Below, in pieces: positions 1 to 6,981 of a stretch of DNA of 14,577 nt (positions are counted from its first letter, which is position 1; every line of letters starts with the position of its first letter). The DNA comes from Minisyncoccota bacterium (GTDB taxonomy: Bacteria; Patescibacteriota; Minisyncoccia; Minisyncoccales; Minisyncoccaceae). The stretch covers positions 1 to 14,577 of the forward strand of contig JAQVBN010000006.1 of NCBI GenBank assembly GCA_028690275.1, in the 5' to 3' direction. Below the pieces are notes generated by a model, which had not been told where the DNA came from, made no database searches, and was given only the letters and a program-made list of their open reading frames with translations. The position numbers were made by a program, and so were the translations under genes.

Positions 1-30
1 AAACGGCTAAAAATAATAATAAACCATCAA

Positions 31-2421
31 TCATAATCCACAATCTTTATTAAGATAACAATTAACTTTTTTATCTTTTAAATAACATTCATTAGCATAA
101 ATAAAACCATCTTTTGTATAAACCAACTCTAAATCCGAACTACAAACTTCTTTTAAACATCCAGAAAAAGTATTTTCCTGTCCGCTCAAGAAACTATCCA
201 ATTCTTTTAAATCTAAAATATTTATCGTTCCGTCTTTGTTTAAATCAGCATTAATAAATTTTTCTGAATTAGTTAATAAAAGATTTAAATTTCTTTTTAA
301 GTAATTATAATCTTCATAAGAAACAAAAGTGTCATTATTTAAATCTCCTAATTTATCGCAAGGAGAAGTTATTTTCTTTTCCTTGTAGTTTAAGAAAATG
401 TCCCCGGTTTTAATTCCTGAAGGATGAACATAATCTCTTCCTTCGTTGCTTAAATAGGCAACTTTATTAAGTTTGAAATTAACTAAAGCAGTATCGTTAA
501 TAGCCTCAACATCAAATTCTATTCTCGCCCAAGTAGGAACGTCTTTTTTAATTTTTAAAAAACCTAATTCTGTGGGCTCAGCACTACTGAAAAGTTTAAG
601 ATTTTTAACAGAAACACTTCCATCTCTTTCTAAATTAAAATAAATTCCTGAATAATTATCGTCTTGATTAAAAGAAACTTTAGCAGGAATTAAAGATTCT
701 CCATTAGCAGAATCTAAATAAATGGTAACCACAACATGCTTTGACTTATCTTCATTGTTTTGAACAGAGACCATTGCACTATCGTAAATGTTAGGAGCAA
801 AAGTTTTAGAACAAACAGTAAAAGGCTCTCCTTCTAAAAGATATCTTTTAATTTCAATAGCATCTATAAAATTAATCTCACCATTAAAAGTAACATCAGC
901 TTTTAATTTTTGGTCTTCATCAAGTTCTTTTTCATTAATAATATAAGAAAGGTCTTCTTCGGTTATAAAACCATCATTGTTGATATCTCCATAATCTCCA
1001 CAAATTAAATTTCCGTCCTCATTAGAGTTTAAATAAAATCTGGTTGTTTCTATATTTGGAAAAACTGTTTTAAGAACTCCCGACTCATCAATATAATTAA
1101 TTTTTTCAATTAATACTTTGGAATATACTGGTTTTTCTTTTGCTTTGAGTTTTAAATCTAAAGTAAACCATGTTGTTTTTTCCGACTCTAAAAATAAATA
1201 GCCATCATCTGTGATTTGAGCTCCGGTATTCCAAGTAATATTTTCGACATTTATATTATCTTCGTTTAAAATCTTAACCTGCACGCCTCCTATTGGAATT
1301 AAAACTTTTTCAACATCTGCTGTTAAGTCAAAATTAATCCTTATCTCTGCTTCGGTTTTTTTTGTATCTTGCTTTAAAGTAAAATTGTTATTAAAAGAAA
1401 TTTTAGGAAGCGATCCTTTTTTTGTTTCCTCTACTTTTGAATAACAAACTGGAAAATTAGAAACATTGCCATTGATAAAATTTTTCAATATATTAAAATC
1501 TGCCAGATCAACAATTGCGTCATCGTTCAAGTCTCCTTTTTTTTGAATGTTATTTTCTACCACCCCAAAATCAAAAAAATCTAAATCTTTTTCATTAATA
1601 ATATTGTCAGAATTTAAATCTCCAAAATTATCACAAACTAATTTTCTGTCTACTGCCTCCAAATAAGAAAAGGTTTTCATTATCGCATCAAAACCAAAAG
1701 TTTCGATTTCTACGCTGTAATTACTAAAAGAACTTTCTTTTTCTGAATACATTGAGAAAAGAAAACTTGTACAAGAAGCGTCTTGTTTTAAAATATAATT
1801 AATGTAATTAACATTAAGCGAATTATCAGCAAGCTCTAAATCATAACTCCCCCTAACAACTTCAAACTTATTTTTATTGATCGTTGTTTCGCTAGTATCT
1901 TTCACTTTTGTATATAAAGAAATATCGGAACAATAGTCTTGAGTAGTAATTTCTAATTTATTGTAAAATAAATTTGTATTATTTCTTTCTTTTGGAAGTT
2001 CAATATAGTCTTCATTTATTTTAGAACTCTCTGGAAGCAACAAACTAAAACCTAGTTCATTAGTATAAATCTTAGAGTTCTCTTTTTTGACACATTTATA
2101 TCCATTCCATTCAAACTTTTCTTTTATACATTCATTAGCAGTTAAGTTATAGGGATAGTCCAAACAATTTCCAAGATGAGAAACTTCTTCCTTACTTTCA
2201 TTAAGGAGACACTTGTTTGTATATGTCTTTCCACTCCTTGAACAAACTGGAAAATATTCATTACTACAAGACGATTGTTTTGAAAAAAGACTCAAAACAA
2301 AACTCTTTAAATCAGAAAAAGAACAAGAACTTAGGTCTGTTAAACTACAAGCCGAAACATTATTAAAATTTAAAGTAAAAATTAAAGTTAAAACAATTAA
2401 AACAATTTTTTTATTTTTCAT
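31..2421 (-). CDS. Secreted Kazal-like / triple dockerin-like repeat protein
   Basis: Likely exported, extracellular or surface protein of 796 residues; its function is unknown. It starts with a short basic n-region (MKNKK) and a hydrophobic signal segment ending near residue 24. A Kazal-like domain at about 52-86 keeps the C-x7-C-x10-C spacing and the PVC...G.TY.N.C signature but lacks one of the usual six cysteines. Three dockerin-like modules at about 263-326, 474-537 and 688-755 each contain paired GD[IL]NxD-type calcium loops, and each is bracketed by cysteines 63-67 residues apart. Beta-rich domains of about 150 residues separate them. A second, weaker Kazal-like segment (DGFIYANECYL) ends the protein. 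Start choice: the frame stays open to 2505, but the extension crosses a hairpin region and puts 28 residues before the signal peptide. The ATG at 2448 is a possible alternative. No Shine-Dalgarno is seen; a TATAAT at 2431-2436 would give a leader of only a few bases. The stop is TGA, and no terminator is visible in the 30 bases that follow. Confidence 0.8.
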   Translation of the reverse strand: MKNKKIVLIVLTLIFTLNFNNVSACSLTDLSSCSFSDLKSFVLSLFSKQSSCSNEYFPVCSRSGKTYTNKCLLNESKEEVSHLGNCLDYPYNLTANECIKEKFEWNGYKCVKKENSKIYTNELGFSLLLPESSKINEDYIELPKERNNTNLFYNKLEITTQDYCSDISLYTKVKDTSETTINKNKFEVVRGSYDLELADNSLNVNYINYILKQDASCTSFLFSMYSEKESSFSNYSVEIETFGFDAIMKTFSYLEAVDRKLVCDNFGDLNSDNIINEKDLDFFDFGVVENNIQKKGDLNDDAIVDLADFNILKNFINGNVSNFPVCYSKVEETKKGSLPKISFNNNFTLKQDTKKTEAEIRINFDLTADVEKVLIPIGGVQVKILNEDNINVENITWNTGAQITDDGYLFLESEKTTWFTLDLKLKAKEKPVYSKVLIEKINYIDESGVLKTVFPNIETTRFYLNSNEDGNLICGDYGDINNDGFITEEDLSYIINEKELDEDQKLKADVTFNGEINFIDAIEIKRYLLEGEPFTVCSKTFAPNIYDSAMVSVQNNEDKSKHVVVTIYLDSANGESLIPAKVSFNQDDNYSGIYFNLERDGSVSVKNLKLFSSAEPTELGFLKIKKDVPTWARIEFDVEAINDTALVNFKLNKVAYLSNEGRDYVHPSGIKTGDIFLNYKEKKITSPCDKLGDLNNDTFVSYEDYNYLKRNLNLLLTNSEKFINADLNKDGTINILDLKELDSFLSGQENTFSGCLKEVCSSDLELVYTKDGFIYANECYLKDKKVNCYLNKDCGL

Positions 2422-2466
2422 GGAATTTTTATTATATATTTTATACATATTATGACTTTTTTGATT

Positions 2467-2499
2467 AAAAAAAACAACCCTACAATCAAGAGGGTGTTG
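2467..2499 (-). terminator. Candidate intrinsic terminator or attenuator upstream of the dockerin gene
   Basis: Read on the minus strand, CAACACCCT (2499-2491) pairs with AGGGTTG (2481-2475), giving seven base pairs with a two-base bulge and a nine-base loop. Eight uridines follow directly (2474-2467). The element lies 45 bases before the dockerin-gene start, so it would cut off transcription entering that gene. Its 5' arm can also pair with 2617-2625, as expected for a regulated attenuator. The stem is imperfect and the function is inferred. Confidence 0.35.
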
Positions 2500-2625
2500 C
2501 AGCAAGAGTGATAATCCTTTTATAAGGATATCACTTTATGCCTTGGAATCGAGAGGGGTGTTTTGGTGGTGTAAGTGTCATTAATTCTATTCTCGATATT
2601 TTGCCAACATCACTGTCAGCACCTT
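2475..2625. ncRNA. Candidate structured RNA in the 261-base intergenic gap (strand uncertain)
   Basis: This stretch is visibly richer in G+C than its surroundings, and no gene of ordinary size fits. Stems seen in plus-strand coordinates: a closing stem 2491-2499 with 2617-2625; 2507-2512 with 2609-2614; an 11-bp hairpin 2508-2519 with 2524-2534 (one bulged A, loop TTAT); and 2543-2546 plus 2548-2554 with 2604-2607 and 2591-2597. Some of these exclude each other. In the closing stem the plus strand has two G.U wobbles where the minus strand has A/C mismatches, which favours a plus-strand RNA. The U8 tract exists only on the minus strand and favours a leader of the dockerin gene. I could not match it to SRP RNA, 6S RNA, tmRNA, RNase P or any riboswitch motif I know. 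Confidence 0.3.
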
Positions 2626-2647
2626 AAAATTAACATACTGATATGAT

Positions 2648-2676
2648 TTGTCAACGTTAAAAAATTATACTACAAT
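2648..2676 (+). promoter_or_regulatory. Predicted sigma70-type promoter of mltG, giving a leaderless mRNA
   Basis: TTGTCA at 2648-2653 and TACAAT at 2671-2676 are separated by 17 bases. The expected transcription start is about 2683, which is the A of the mltG ATG. A competing -10 box, TATACT at 2666-2671, would still leave a leader of only about five bases. The mRNA is therefore predicted to be leaderless or nearly so, which agrees with the absence of a Shine-Dalgarno sequence. Confidence 0.6.
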
Positions 2677-2682
2677 AACCTC

Positions 2683-3642
2683 ATGACCACATTAAAAAAA
2701 ATATTATTACCTATTTCGATCTTAGTCTTTTTTGCGTTTATTTTTTATTTTTCAAATAGAGAATTACCATACAAAGAAGATTTGTTTACTATTGAAGAAG
2801 GAGAAACACTTAAAACAATTTCTCAAAGTTTAAAAGAAGAAGGTTTTATCAAAAGTAGTAACCTTTTTTATATTTCTCTCTATTTGAGTAACAATCCAAA
2901 AGCAATAAAAGCTGGTGTTTATCAATTAAATTCAGAAATGGGAAACCAAAAAATTATTAATCAAATAATAAAAGGAGAAACTGCTACCGAAAAAATAACA
3001 ATTGTGGAAGGGTGGACCATTTCAGAAATAGCTTCCTATTTAGAAAACAAGGGACTGTTCGAAAAAGAAGCATTTATATCTCTCGCCAATTCTAATGAGT
3101 TTACAAACGAATTTGAATTCTTAAAATATAAACCTAAAAATATTAATTTAGAAGGTTACTTATTCCCCGATACTTATTATGTCGAAAAAAATGACACCCC
3201 AGAAATAATTATCAGAAAAATGCTTTCTAATTTTGAAAACAAAGTTTGGAATGGAATAAATAATAAAGAAAACTTTTATAATATTTTAATCCTAGCTTCA
3301 ATTCTCGAAAAAGAAGTAACAACTTTTTACGACAAACAATTAGTAACCGACATTCTTTTAAAAAGGTTAGAAATTGGAATGGCTCTTCAGCTTGATGCAA
3401 CCGTCATTTATGCAAATAATTTGGAAGTTTTTGACTTAGAAATTGACTCCCCTTACAATACATATAAATATCCAGGACTTCCTATTGGTCCAATATCAAA
3501 TCCAGGAACAGAAAGTATTGAAGCTGCTCTAAACCCTATAAAAAATAATTATTGGTACTACCTTTCAACCAAAGATGGAACTACTATTTTTAGCAAAACT
3601 TTCGAGGAGCACAAAATGAACAAAAATATTTATTTAAGATAA
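2683..3642 (+). CDS. mltG: MltG-type endolytic murein transglycosylase
   Basis: Membrane-anchored lytic transglycosylase of the YceG/MltG family, which cleaves nascent peptidoglycan glycan strands and so helps set their length. The 319-residue protein begins with three polar residues and KK, then one membrane segment at about 7-24, leaving the rest outside the membrane. A LysM-like region follows (about 33-100). The catalytic domain carries the family motif LASILEKE, whose first glutamate (E209) corresponds to the catalytic Glu of E. coli MltG. Further signatures are LEGYLFPDTY (156-165), LQLDATVIYA (235-244), the SPYNTYKYPGLPIGPISNPG block (256-275) and the C-terminal FSKTFEEH. The length is normal for the family. 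It is divergent from the dockerin gene and convergent with rarA: the two 3' ends overlap by nine bases with no terminator between them. The ATG at 2683 lies at the predicted transcription start. Confidence 0.95.
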   Translation: MTTLKKILLPISILVFFAFIFYFSNRELPYKEDLFTIEEGETLKTISQSLKEEGFIKSSNLFYISLYLSNNPKAIKAGVYQLNSEMGNQKIINQIIKGETATEKITIVEGWTISEIASYLENKGLFEKEAFISLANSNEFTNEFEFLKYKPKNINLEGYLFPDTYYVEKNDTPEIIIRKMLSNFENKVWNGINNKENFYNILILASILEKEVTTFYDKQLVTDILLKRLEIGMALQLDATVIYANNLEVFDLEIDSPYNTYKYPGLPIGPISNPGTESIEAALNPIKNNYWYYLSTKDGTTIFSKTFEEHKMNKNIYLR

Positions 3643-4755
3643 GTATTTTCTATTCTTAATTTTTTCTGGCAAAAAACCTAGATAATCCTCACTGTCTACA
3701 AATTTTTTATCGTTTTTAAGATGTAAGGGAATTTTAAGATTACCGTATCGATCCACATCTTCTTTTATTTTTTTATAAGCATCTGGAAGCTTGCGAGATT
3801 TCTTGTTCCTGCACATGTAAACCACTCCTTGTATTAAATTAATATGACATTCGGGAAGTCCGATATAATGACAAGCATTAAAAACACTTATTGCTTGGGA
3901 CAAGGCTAAAGAATTTTGAAGCCCAATATCTTCTGAGGCAAAAACTATCAATCTTCTTGCTATGTATAAAGGCTCTTCTCCCGCTTCTAACATTCTAACT
4001 AAATAATAAACAGCAGCATTTTCTTCTCCTGCCCGCATTGATTTAATTAAAGCTGAAATTAAATCATGATGCTCTTTTCCGTCTTTATCGTAATAAAGAT
4101 TTTGTTTTTGAAAAGCTTCTTTGATGTCTTTTTCCTCAATTTTTTTATTAAAAGAAAAAGCGTAATCTAAAATATTTAAAGCAACCCTAGCATCACCATT
4201 ACTCATTTCTTTTAAAAATTTAATGGCTTTATTTTCTATCTTAATTTCTTTTTTTTGAATCGCTTTTTTTACAATCTTTTCTATTTCTTTTTCTTCTAAT
4301 TTTTCAAAAACAAAAACTCTACATCTTGATAACAAAGCATTATTTACTTCGAAAGAAGGATTTTCAGTAGTTGCTCCTATTAGAATAATAGTCCCGTTTT
4401 CAATATACGGAAGCAAACCATCTTGTTGTTTTTTATTCCATCTATGAATTTCGTCAATAAATAAAATTGTCTTTTCGTTTAACCTTTTACTTATTTGCGC
4501 TTTTTCGATAATAATTTTTAAATCCTTAATACCAGAACTAACCGCAGAGAGTTCTTCAAAGTTTGATTTTGTTTTTTGAGCAATAATTTTAGCAAGAGTA
4601 GTTTTTCCTGTCCCTGGAGGCCCATAAAAAATCATCGAAGGAATATTGTCCTCTTTAATGGCTTTTCTAAGTAAGCTATCCTTACTTAAAATCTTTTCTT
4701 GACCTACAAAATCTTCTATATTTTTAGGTCTTAATTGTTCTGCTAATGGTTCCAT
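3634..4755 (-). CDS. rarA: RarA/MgsA (WRNIP1-type) replication-associated AAA+ ATPase
   Basis: Cytoplasmic AAA+ ATPase related to clamp-loader subunits and thought to act at stalled replication forks and recombination intermediates. Seen in the 373-residue sequence: PLAEQLRP and the VGQE box near the N-terminus, Walker A GPPGTGKT (45-52), Walker B ILFIDEIHRWNK (97-108), sensor 1 GATTENPS (127-134) and the arginine-finger motif LLSRCRVF (141-148). The family C-terminal region follows, including YDKDGKEHHDLISALIKSMR, VRMLEAGEEPLYIARRLI and ASEDIGL. It is somewhat shorter than the usual 410-450 residues, ending soon after GFLPEKIKNRKY, so a short C-terminal tail is missing. It is the last gene of the minus operon, with its ATG three bases after the EndoQ stop, suggesting coupled translation. 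Its 3' end overlaps the mltG end. Confidence 0.95.
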   Translation of the reverse strand: MEPLAEQLRPKNIEDFVGQEKILSKDSLLRKAIKEDNIPSMIFYGPPGTGKTTLAKIIAQKTKSNFEELSAVSSGIKDLKIIIEKAQISKRLNEKTILFIDEIHRWNKKQQDGLLPYIENGTIILIGATTENPSFEVNNALLSRCRVFVFEKLEEKEIEKIVKKAIQKKEIKIENKAIKFLKEMSNGDARVALNILDYAFSFNKKIEEKDIKEAFQKQNLYYDKDGKEHHDLISALIKSMRAGEENAAVYYLVRMLEAGEEPLYIARRLIVFASEDIGLQNSLALSQAISVFNACHYIGLPECHINLIQGVVYMCRNKKSRKLPDAYKKIKEDVDRYGNLKIPLHLKNDKKFVDSEDYLGFLPEKIKNRKYLS

Positions 4756-4758
4756 AAA

Positions 4759-5979
4759 TTAAAATAATGTATCTTGAGGAAATTGTTTTTTATCCTCTTT
4801 GTCTTCAAATACTCTAATCTCTCCGAACTTTCCATCGTATCCTGGAACAATTCCAATATTCCCCTCCCTAACTCTTTTAATAGCAAAAGCAACAGATTGA
4901 TTTATTTTTTCAATATTAGAAAGCTCTTCAAAAAGTAAAATATTAAATTCTGTCTTAAACTCTTTAATTAATTTTAAATATTCTTTTTCTAAAGTTTTAG
5001 AAGAAATACCAATATTTAAAACTTCTGATAAAATTTCTTTCAAGGGAACAATGCTTTTAAAATTACTTTTTAAAACTTTTTCAACATCACTCAATTCATT
5101 CACCCTATTTAAAACTCCTACCAATAAAGGTTTAGTGCAAACAGGACATCTTCCATTATACTTATATGTTTCCTCTGGACTTAAATTAACTTCGCATTTT
5201 CTGTGTCCATCATTAAAATATTTTCCTTCTTCTGGATAAAACTCTATTGTTTGCACTTCGTTGTTTTTTATTTTTTGAATAATAGAATTATAATTAAAAT
5301 CACAATCGAAAATATTCGCTTCTCTTCCTAGTTTTTCAAGAGAGTGAGCGTCAGAATTAGACAATAAGGTTCTTTCTCGACACTCCTTCATTCTTAAAAG
5401 CATTGTTGGGTTAGCTGATAATCCAGTTTCGTAAGCATAAATATGGTCCGAAAGATCTTCAAAACAATCTTTTATAGAATCAAAACCAGATTTAGAGCCA
5501 TAAAGACCAAACCAAGGAGTCATTATGTGCGCTGGAACCACTAAAACATCTTTTGAGACGTCTAAAACTATCTTAAGGAACTCTTTAGCATCTAGCTTCA
5601 AAATAGGTCTCCCATCGGCTTTTAAGTTGTAATCAAGAGAAAGCTTTTGATTAATTTTCTCAGCTACTTCTAAATTGGGACAAATTAAAACTAAATGAAT
5701 TTTTCTAACCCTTCCCTTTTTAGAATAAATCAAACTTACCTCACCAGTAACAACAAATTTTGTCTGACAATCAACACCTTTTAAGGTATAGAAATTAGAA
5801 GAATCCAAAGTTAATTTTTCCTTCAATTCAGAAAACCATAAAGGATGAGTAAAGTCTCCTGTCCCAATAATATTTATACCCTTAACTTCTCCCTGCCTAC
5901 CCAAATCTATTAAATTCATTTTAGGGCTTACTGCTCTTGAATATTTAGAGTGTATGTGAAAATCAGCAATTATTTTCAT
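4759..5979 (-). CDS. endoQ: EndoQ-family PHP-domain DNA repair endonuclease
   Basis: Predicted EndoQ-type endonuclease, a family known to nick DNA 5' of deaminated bases (uracil, hypoxanthine, xanthine) and abasic sites. The PHP metal site is well kept in the 406 residues: DFHIHSKYSR (H8, H10), GTGDFTHP (D42, H45), TGE (E80), H95, PAHIMTPWFGLYGSKSGFDS (H151) and NSDAHSLEKLGREA (D210, H212). The block TIEFYPEEGKYFNDGHRKC leads into a likely zinc site (C262, C278, C281), then GVLNRVNELSD and a C-terminal domain ending in VPGYDGKFGEIRVF. The last five residues, QDTLF, resemble a bacterial beta-clamp-binding motif. The start is fixed by a four-base ATGA overlap with the mgtC stop, and rarA follows after three bases. 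Older annotations call this family a PHP or UvrD-associated hypothetical protein (TIGR00375-like). Family assignment is firm; activity here is inferred. Confidence 0.88.
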   Translation of the reverse strand: MKIIADFHIHSKYSRAVSPKMNLIDLGRQGEVKGINIIGTGDFTHPLWFSELKEKLTLDSSNFYTLKGVDCQTKFVVTGEVSLIYSKKGRVRKIHLVLICPNLEVAEKINQKLSLDYNLKADGRPILKLDAKEFLKIVLDVSKDVLVVPAHIMTPWFGLYGSKSGFDSIKDCFEDLSDHIYAYETGLSANPTMLLRMKECRERTLLSNSDAHSLEKLGREANIFDCDFNYNSIIQKIKNNEVQTIEFYPEEGKYFNDGHRKCEVNLSPEETYKYNGRCPVCTKPLLVGVLNRVNELSDVEKVLKSNFKSIVPLKEILSEVLNIGISSKTLEKEYLKLIKEFKTEFNILLFEELSNIEKINQSVAFAIKRVREGNIGIVPGYDGKFGEIRVFEDKEDKKQFPQDTLF

Positions 5980-6410
5980 TTTTTAATTATTGTTTTTTCA
6001 AACATTCCAAAAATAACAAAAATAAGAATAACTAAGAATGTTACAATCAAAGCCATAAAATATTCGTGAAGTGCAACGGTCATGCCTATTCCAGCTACAA
6101 CCCAAAGTCCTGCTGCTGTAGTAAGTCCTTGTACTCTGTGAGTATCTTTAAAAATTGCTCCGGCTCCTAAAAATCCTACCCCTATAGCAATAGTTTGAAC
6201 TATTCTTGCGGGATCAAAAGATACTTGCGCACTTCCACTAAAATTTTCATAAAGAGCATAGAAAACTATTGTAAATAAATAAGAACCCAAACAAACGAGA
6301 GCGTATGTTTGGAAACCAGCATTTTTGCCTTTAACTTCTCTTTCGAGTCCAATTATCGCTCCTAAAAGAGTTGCAAAAACTAATTCAAGAATAATTAATA
6401 GATTCAACAT
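5976..6410 (-). CDS. Short MgtC/SapB-family inner-membrane protein
   Basis: The 144-residue protein is nearly all membrane segments, at about 3-22, 35-55, 70-90 and 105-138. Family signatures are present: LLGAIIGLEREVKGKNAGFQTYALVCLGS near the N-terminus (about 15-44), DPARIVQTIAIGVGFLGAGAIF (about 66-87) and VQGLTTAAGLWVVAGIGM (93-110). Only the conserved MgtC membrane domain is encoded; the cytoplasmic ACT-like C-terminal domain of longer MgtC proteins is absent. MgtC proteins are linked to magnesium limitation and control of ATP synthase, but small homologues such as this have no settled function. No magnesium riboswitch is visible upstream; the gene sits inside an operon. Its ATG follows the preceding stop after one base (TAATATG) and its TGA overlaps the EndoQ start, so translation is probably coupled on both sides. 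Confidence 0.88.
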   Translation of the reverse strand: MLNLLIILELVFATLLGAIIGLEREVKGKNAGFQTYALVCLGSYLFTIVFYALYENFSGSAQVSFDPARIVQTIAIGVGFLGAGAIFKDTHRVQGLTTAAGLWVVAGIGMTVALHEYFMALIVTFLVILIFVIFGMFEKTIIKK

Positions 6411-6411
6411 A

Positions 6412-6981
6412 TTATTTTTTAAGATTTTTATTTCTAATTGCGAGCTCCTTACAAACTAAATCAACTAATTCTTTTGGATCTGCACTATAAAAAATAGGAG
6501 CTTTTTCTTTTTTATTCATTTTTTGTAAAAAATCACGAATAAGATCAGCCGCCCCACCAGTTCCTTCTAAAACTCCAATAGTTTTTCCTAGTTCAAAAGC
6601 GGTTAAGAATTCATGCATTGTTCCCGTTCTTCCAGAAACAATAATTACCGCTTCTCCTGATTTTGTCATCATAACATCTCTTCCTGCATAATCTGCTCCT
6701 GTGTAAATAATAACATCATAAGGATCAAAAGGTAATTTATACGACTTAATATGCTCCATTTTAGAAATTGCTGGAGAGAAACCAACATTAAAACCTCCTG
6801 CCTTCCTATTACTACAAGAAACCTCATAAGAAATCCCATTAGTTGCCCCAGAAATAACAATACATTTTTTCCTAGCGAGTTCTCTTCCTAATTGTTGTGC
6901 TTTTTCTTTTGTTCCCTTCTTACAAGTCTTCATGTCGGAAGCACCAGAAACAACAATATCGTATTTTAATTTTTTAACCAT
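6412..6981 (-). CDS. SLOG/LOG-like nucleotide-binding protein (TIGR00725-like)
   Basis: A 189-residue Rossmann-fold protein of the SLOG superfamily, which includes the LOG cytokinin-activating phosphoribohydrolases and nucleotide sensors such as DprA. Visible signatures are an N-terminal VSGASD strand-turn (11-16), the glycine motif ISGATNG (43-49), and SGRTGTMHEF (116-125) in the place of the PGGxGTxxE motif of LOG enzymes. The first residues of that motif are changed, so LOG activity cannot be assumed, although the GT..E core remains. No membrane segment or other domain is seen. The gene starts eight bases inside the end of the methyltransferase gene and is followed after one base by mgtC, so it is part of the same coupled operon. 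Substrate and role are unknown; binding of a nucleotide or a small signal derived from one is the most likely general function. Confidence 0.75.
   Translation of the reverse strand: MVKKLKYDIVVSGASDMKTCKKGTKEKAQQLGRELARKKCIVISGATNGISYEVSCSNRKAGGFNVGFSPAISKMEHIKSYKLPFDPYDVIIYTGADYAGRDVMMTKSGEAVIIVSGRTGTMHEFLTAFELGKTIGVLEGTGGAADLIRDFLQKMNKKEKAPIFYSADPKELVDLVCKELAIRNKNLKK

Noticed and set aside
2213..2455. An 80-codon plus-strand frame over the 5' end of the dockerin gene
   Set aside because: Lysine/leucine-rich antisense of the signal peptide and Kazal region, with no independent support.
2422..2505. N-terminal extension of the dockerin protein to a TTG at 2505
   Set aside because: It would put 28 residues before a clear signal peptide and would run through the U8-tract hairpin. 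The ATG at 2421 fits better.
2475..2625. Assignment of the intergenic structure to SRP RNA, 6S RNA, tmRNA, a T-box or a named riboswitch
   Set aside because: I found no GGAA-loop SRP core, no tRNA-like ends, no T-box GGUGG/GGGUGGNACCGCG motif and no riboswitch signature I recognise.
2626..2654. A minus-strand promoter with a perfect TTGACA at 2654-2649 for the candidate leader RNA
   Set aside because: The -35 is exact only because it is the reverse of the mltG TTGTCA region, and no good -10 box (best TAATTT, 3 of 6) follows at the right distance.
31..6410. Recoded TGA (glycine), as in some Candidate Phyla Radiation lineages
   Set aside because: TGA ends the dockerin and mgtC genes at sensible places, no gene needs TGA read-through, and glycine is encoded by GGN.
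6412..6981. Calling the SLOG protein a LOG phosphoribohydrolase
   Set aside because: The PGGxGTxxE motif reads SGRTGTMHE, so the activity cannot be assumed from the sequence.
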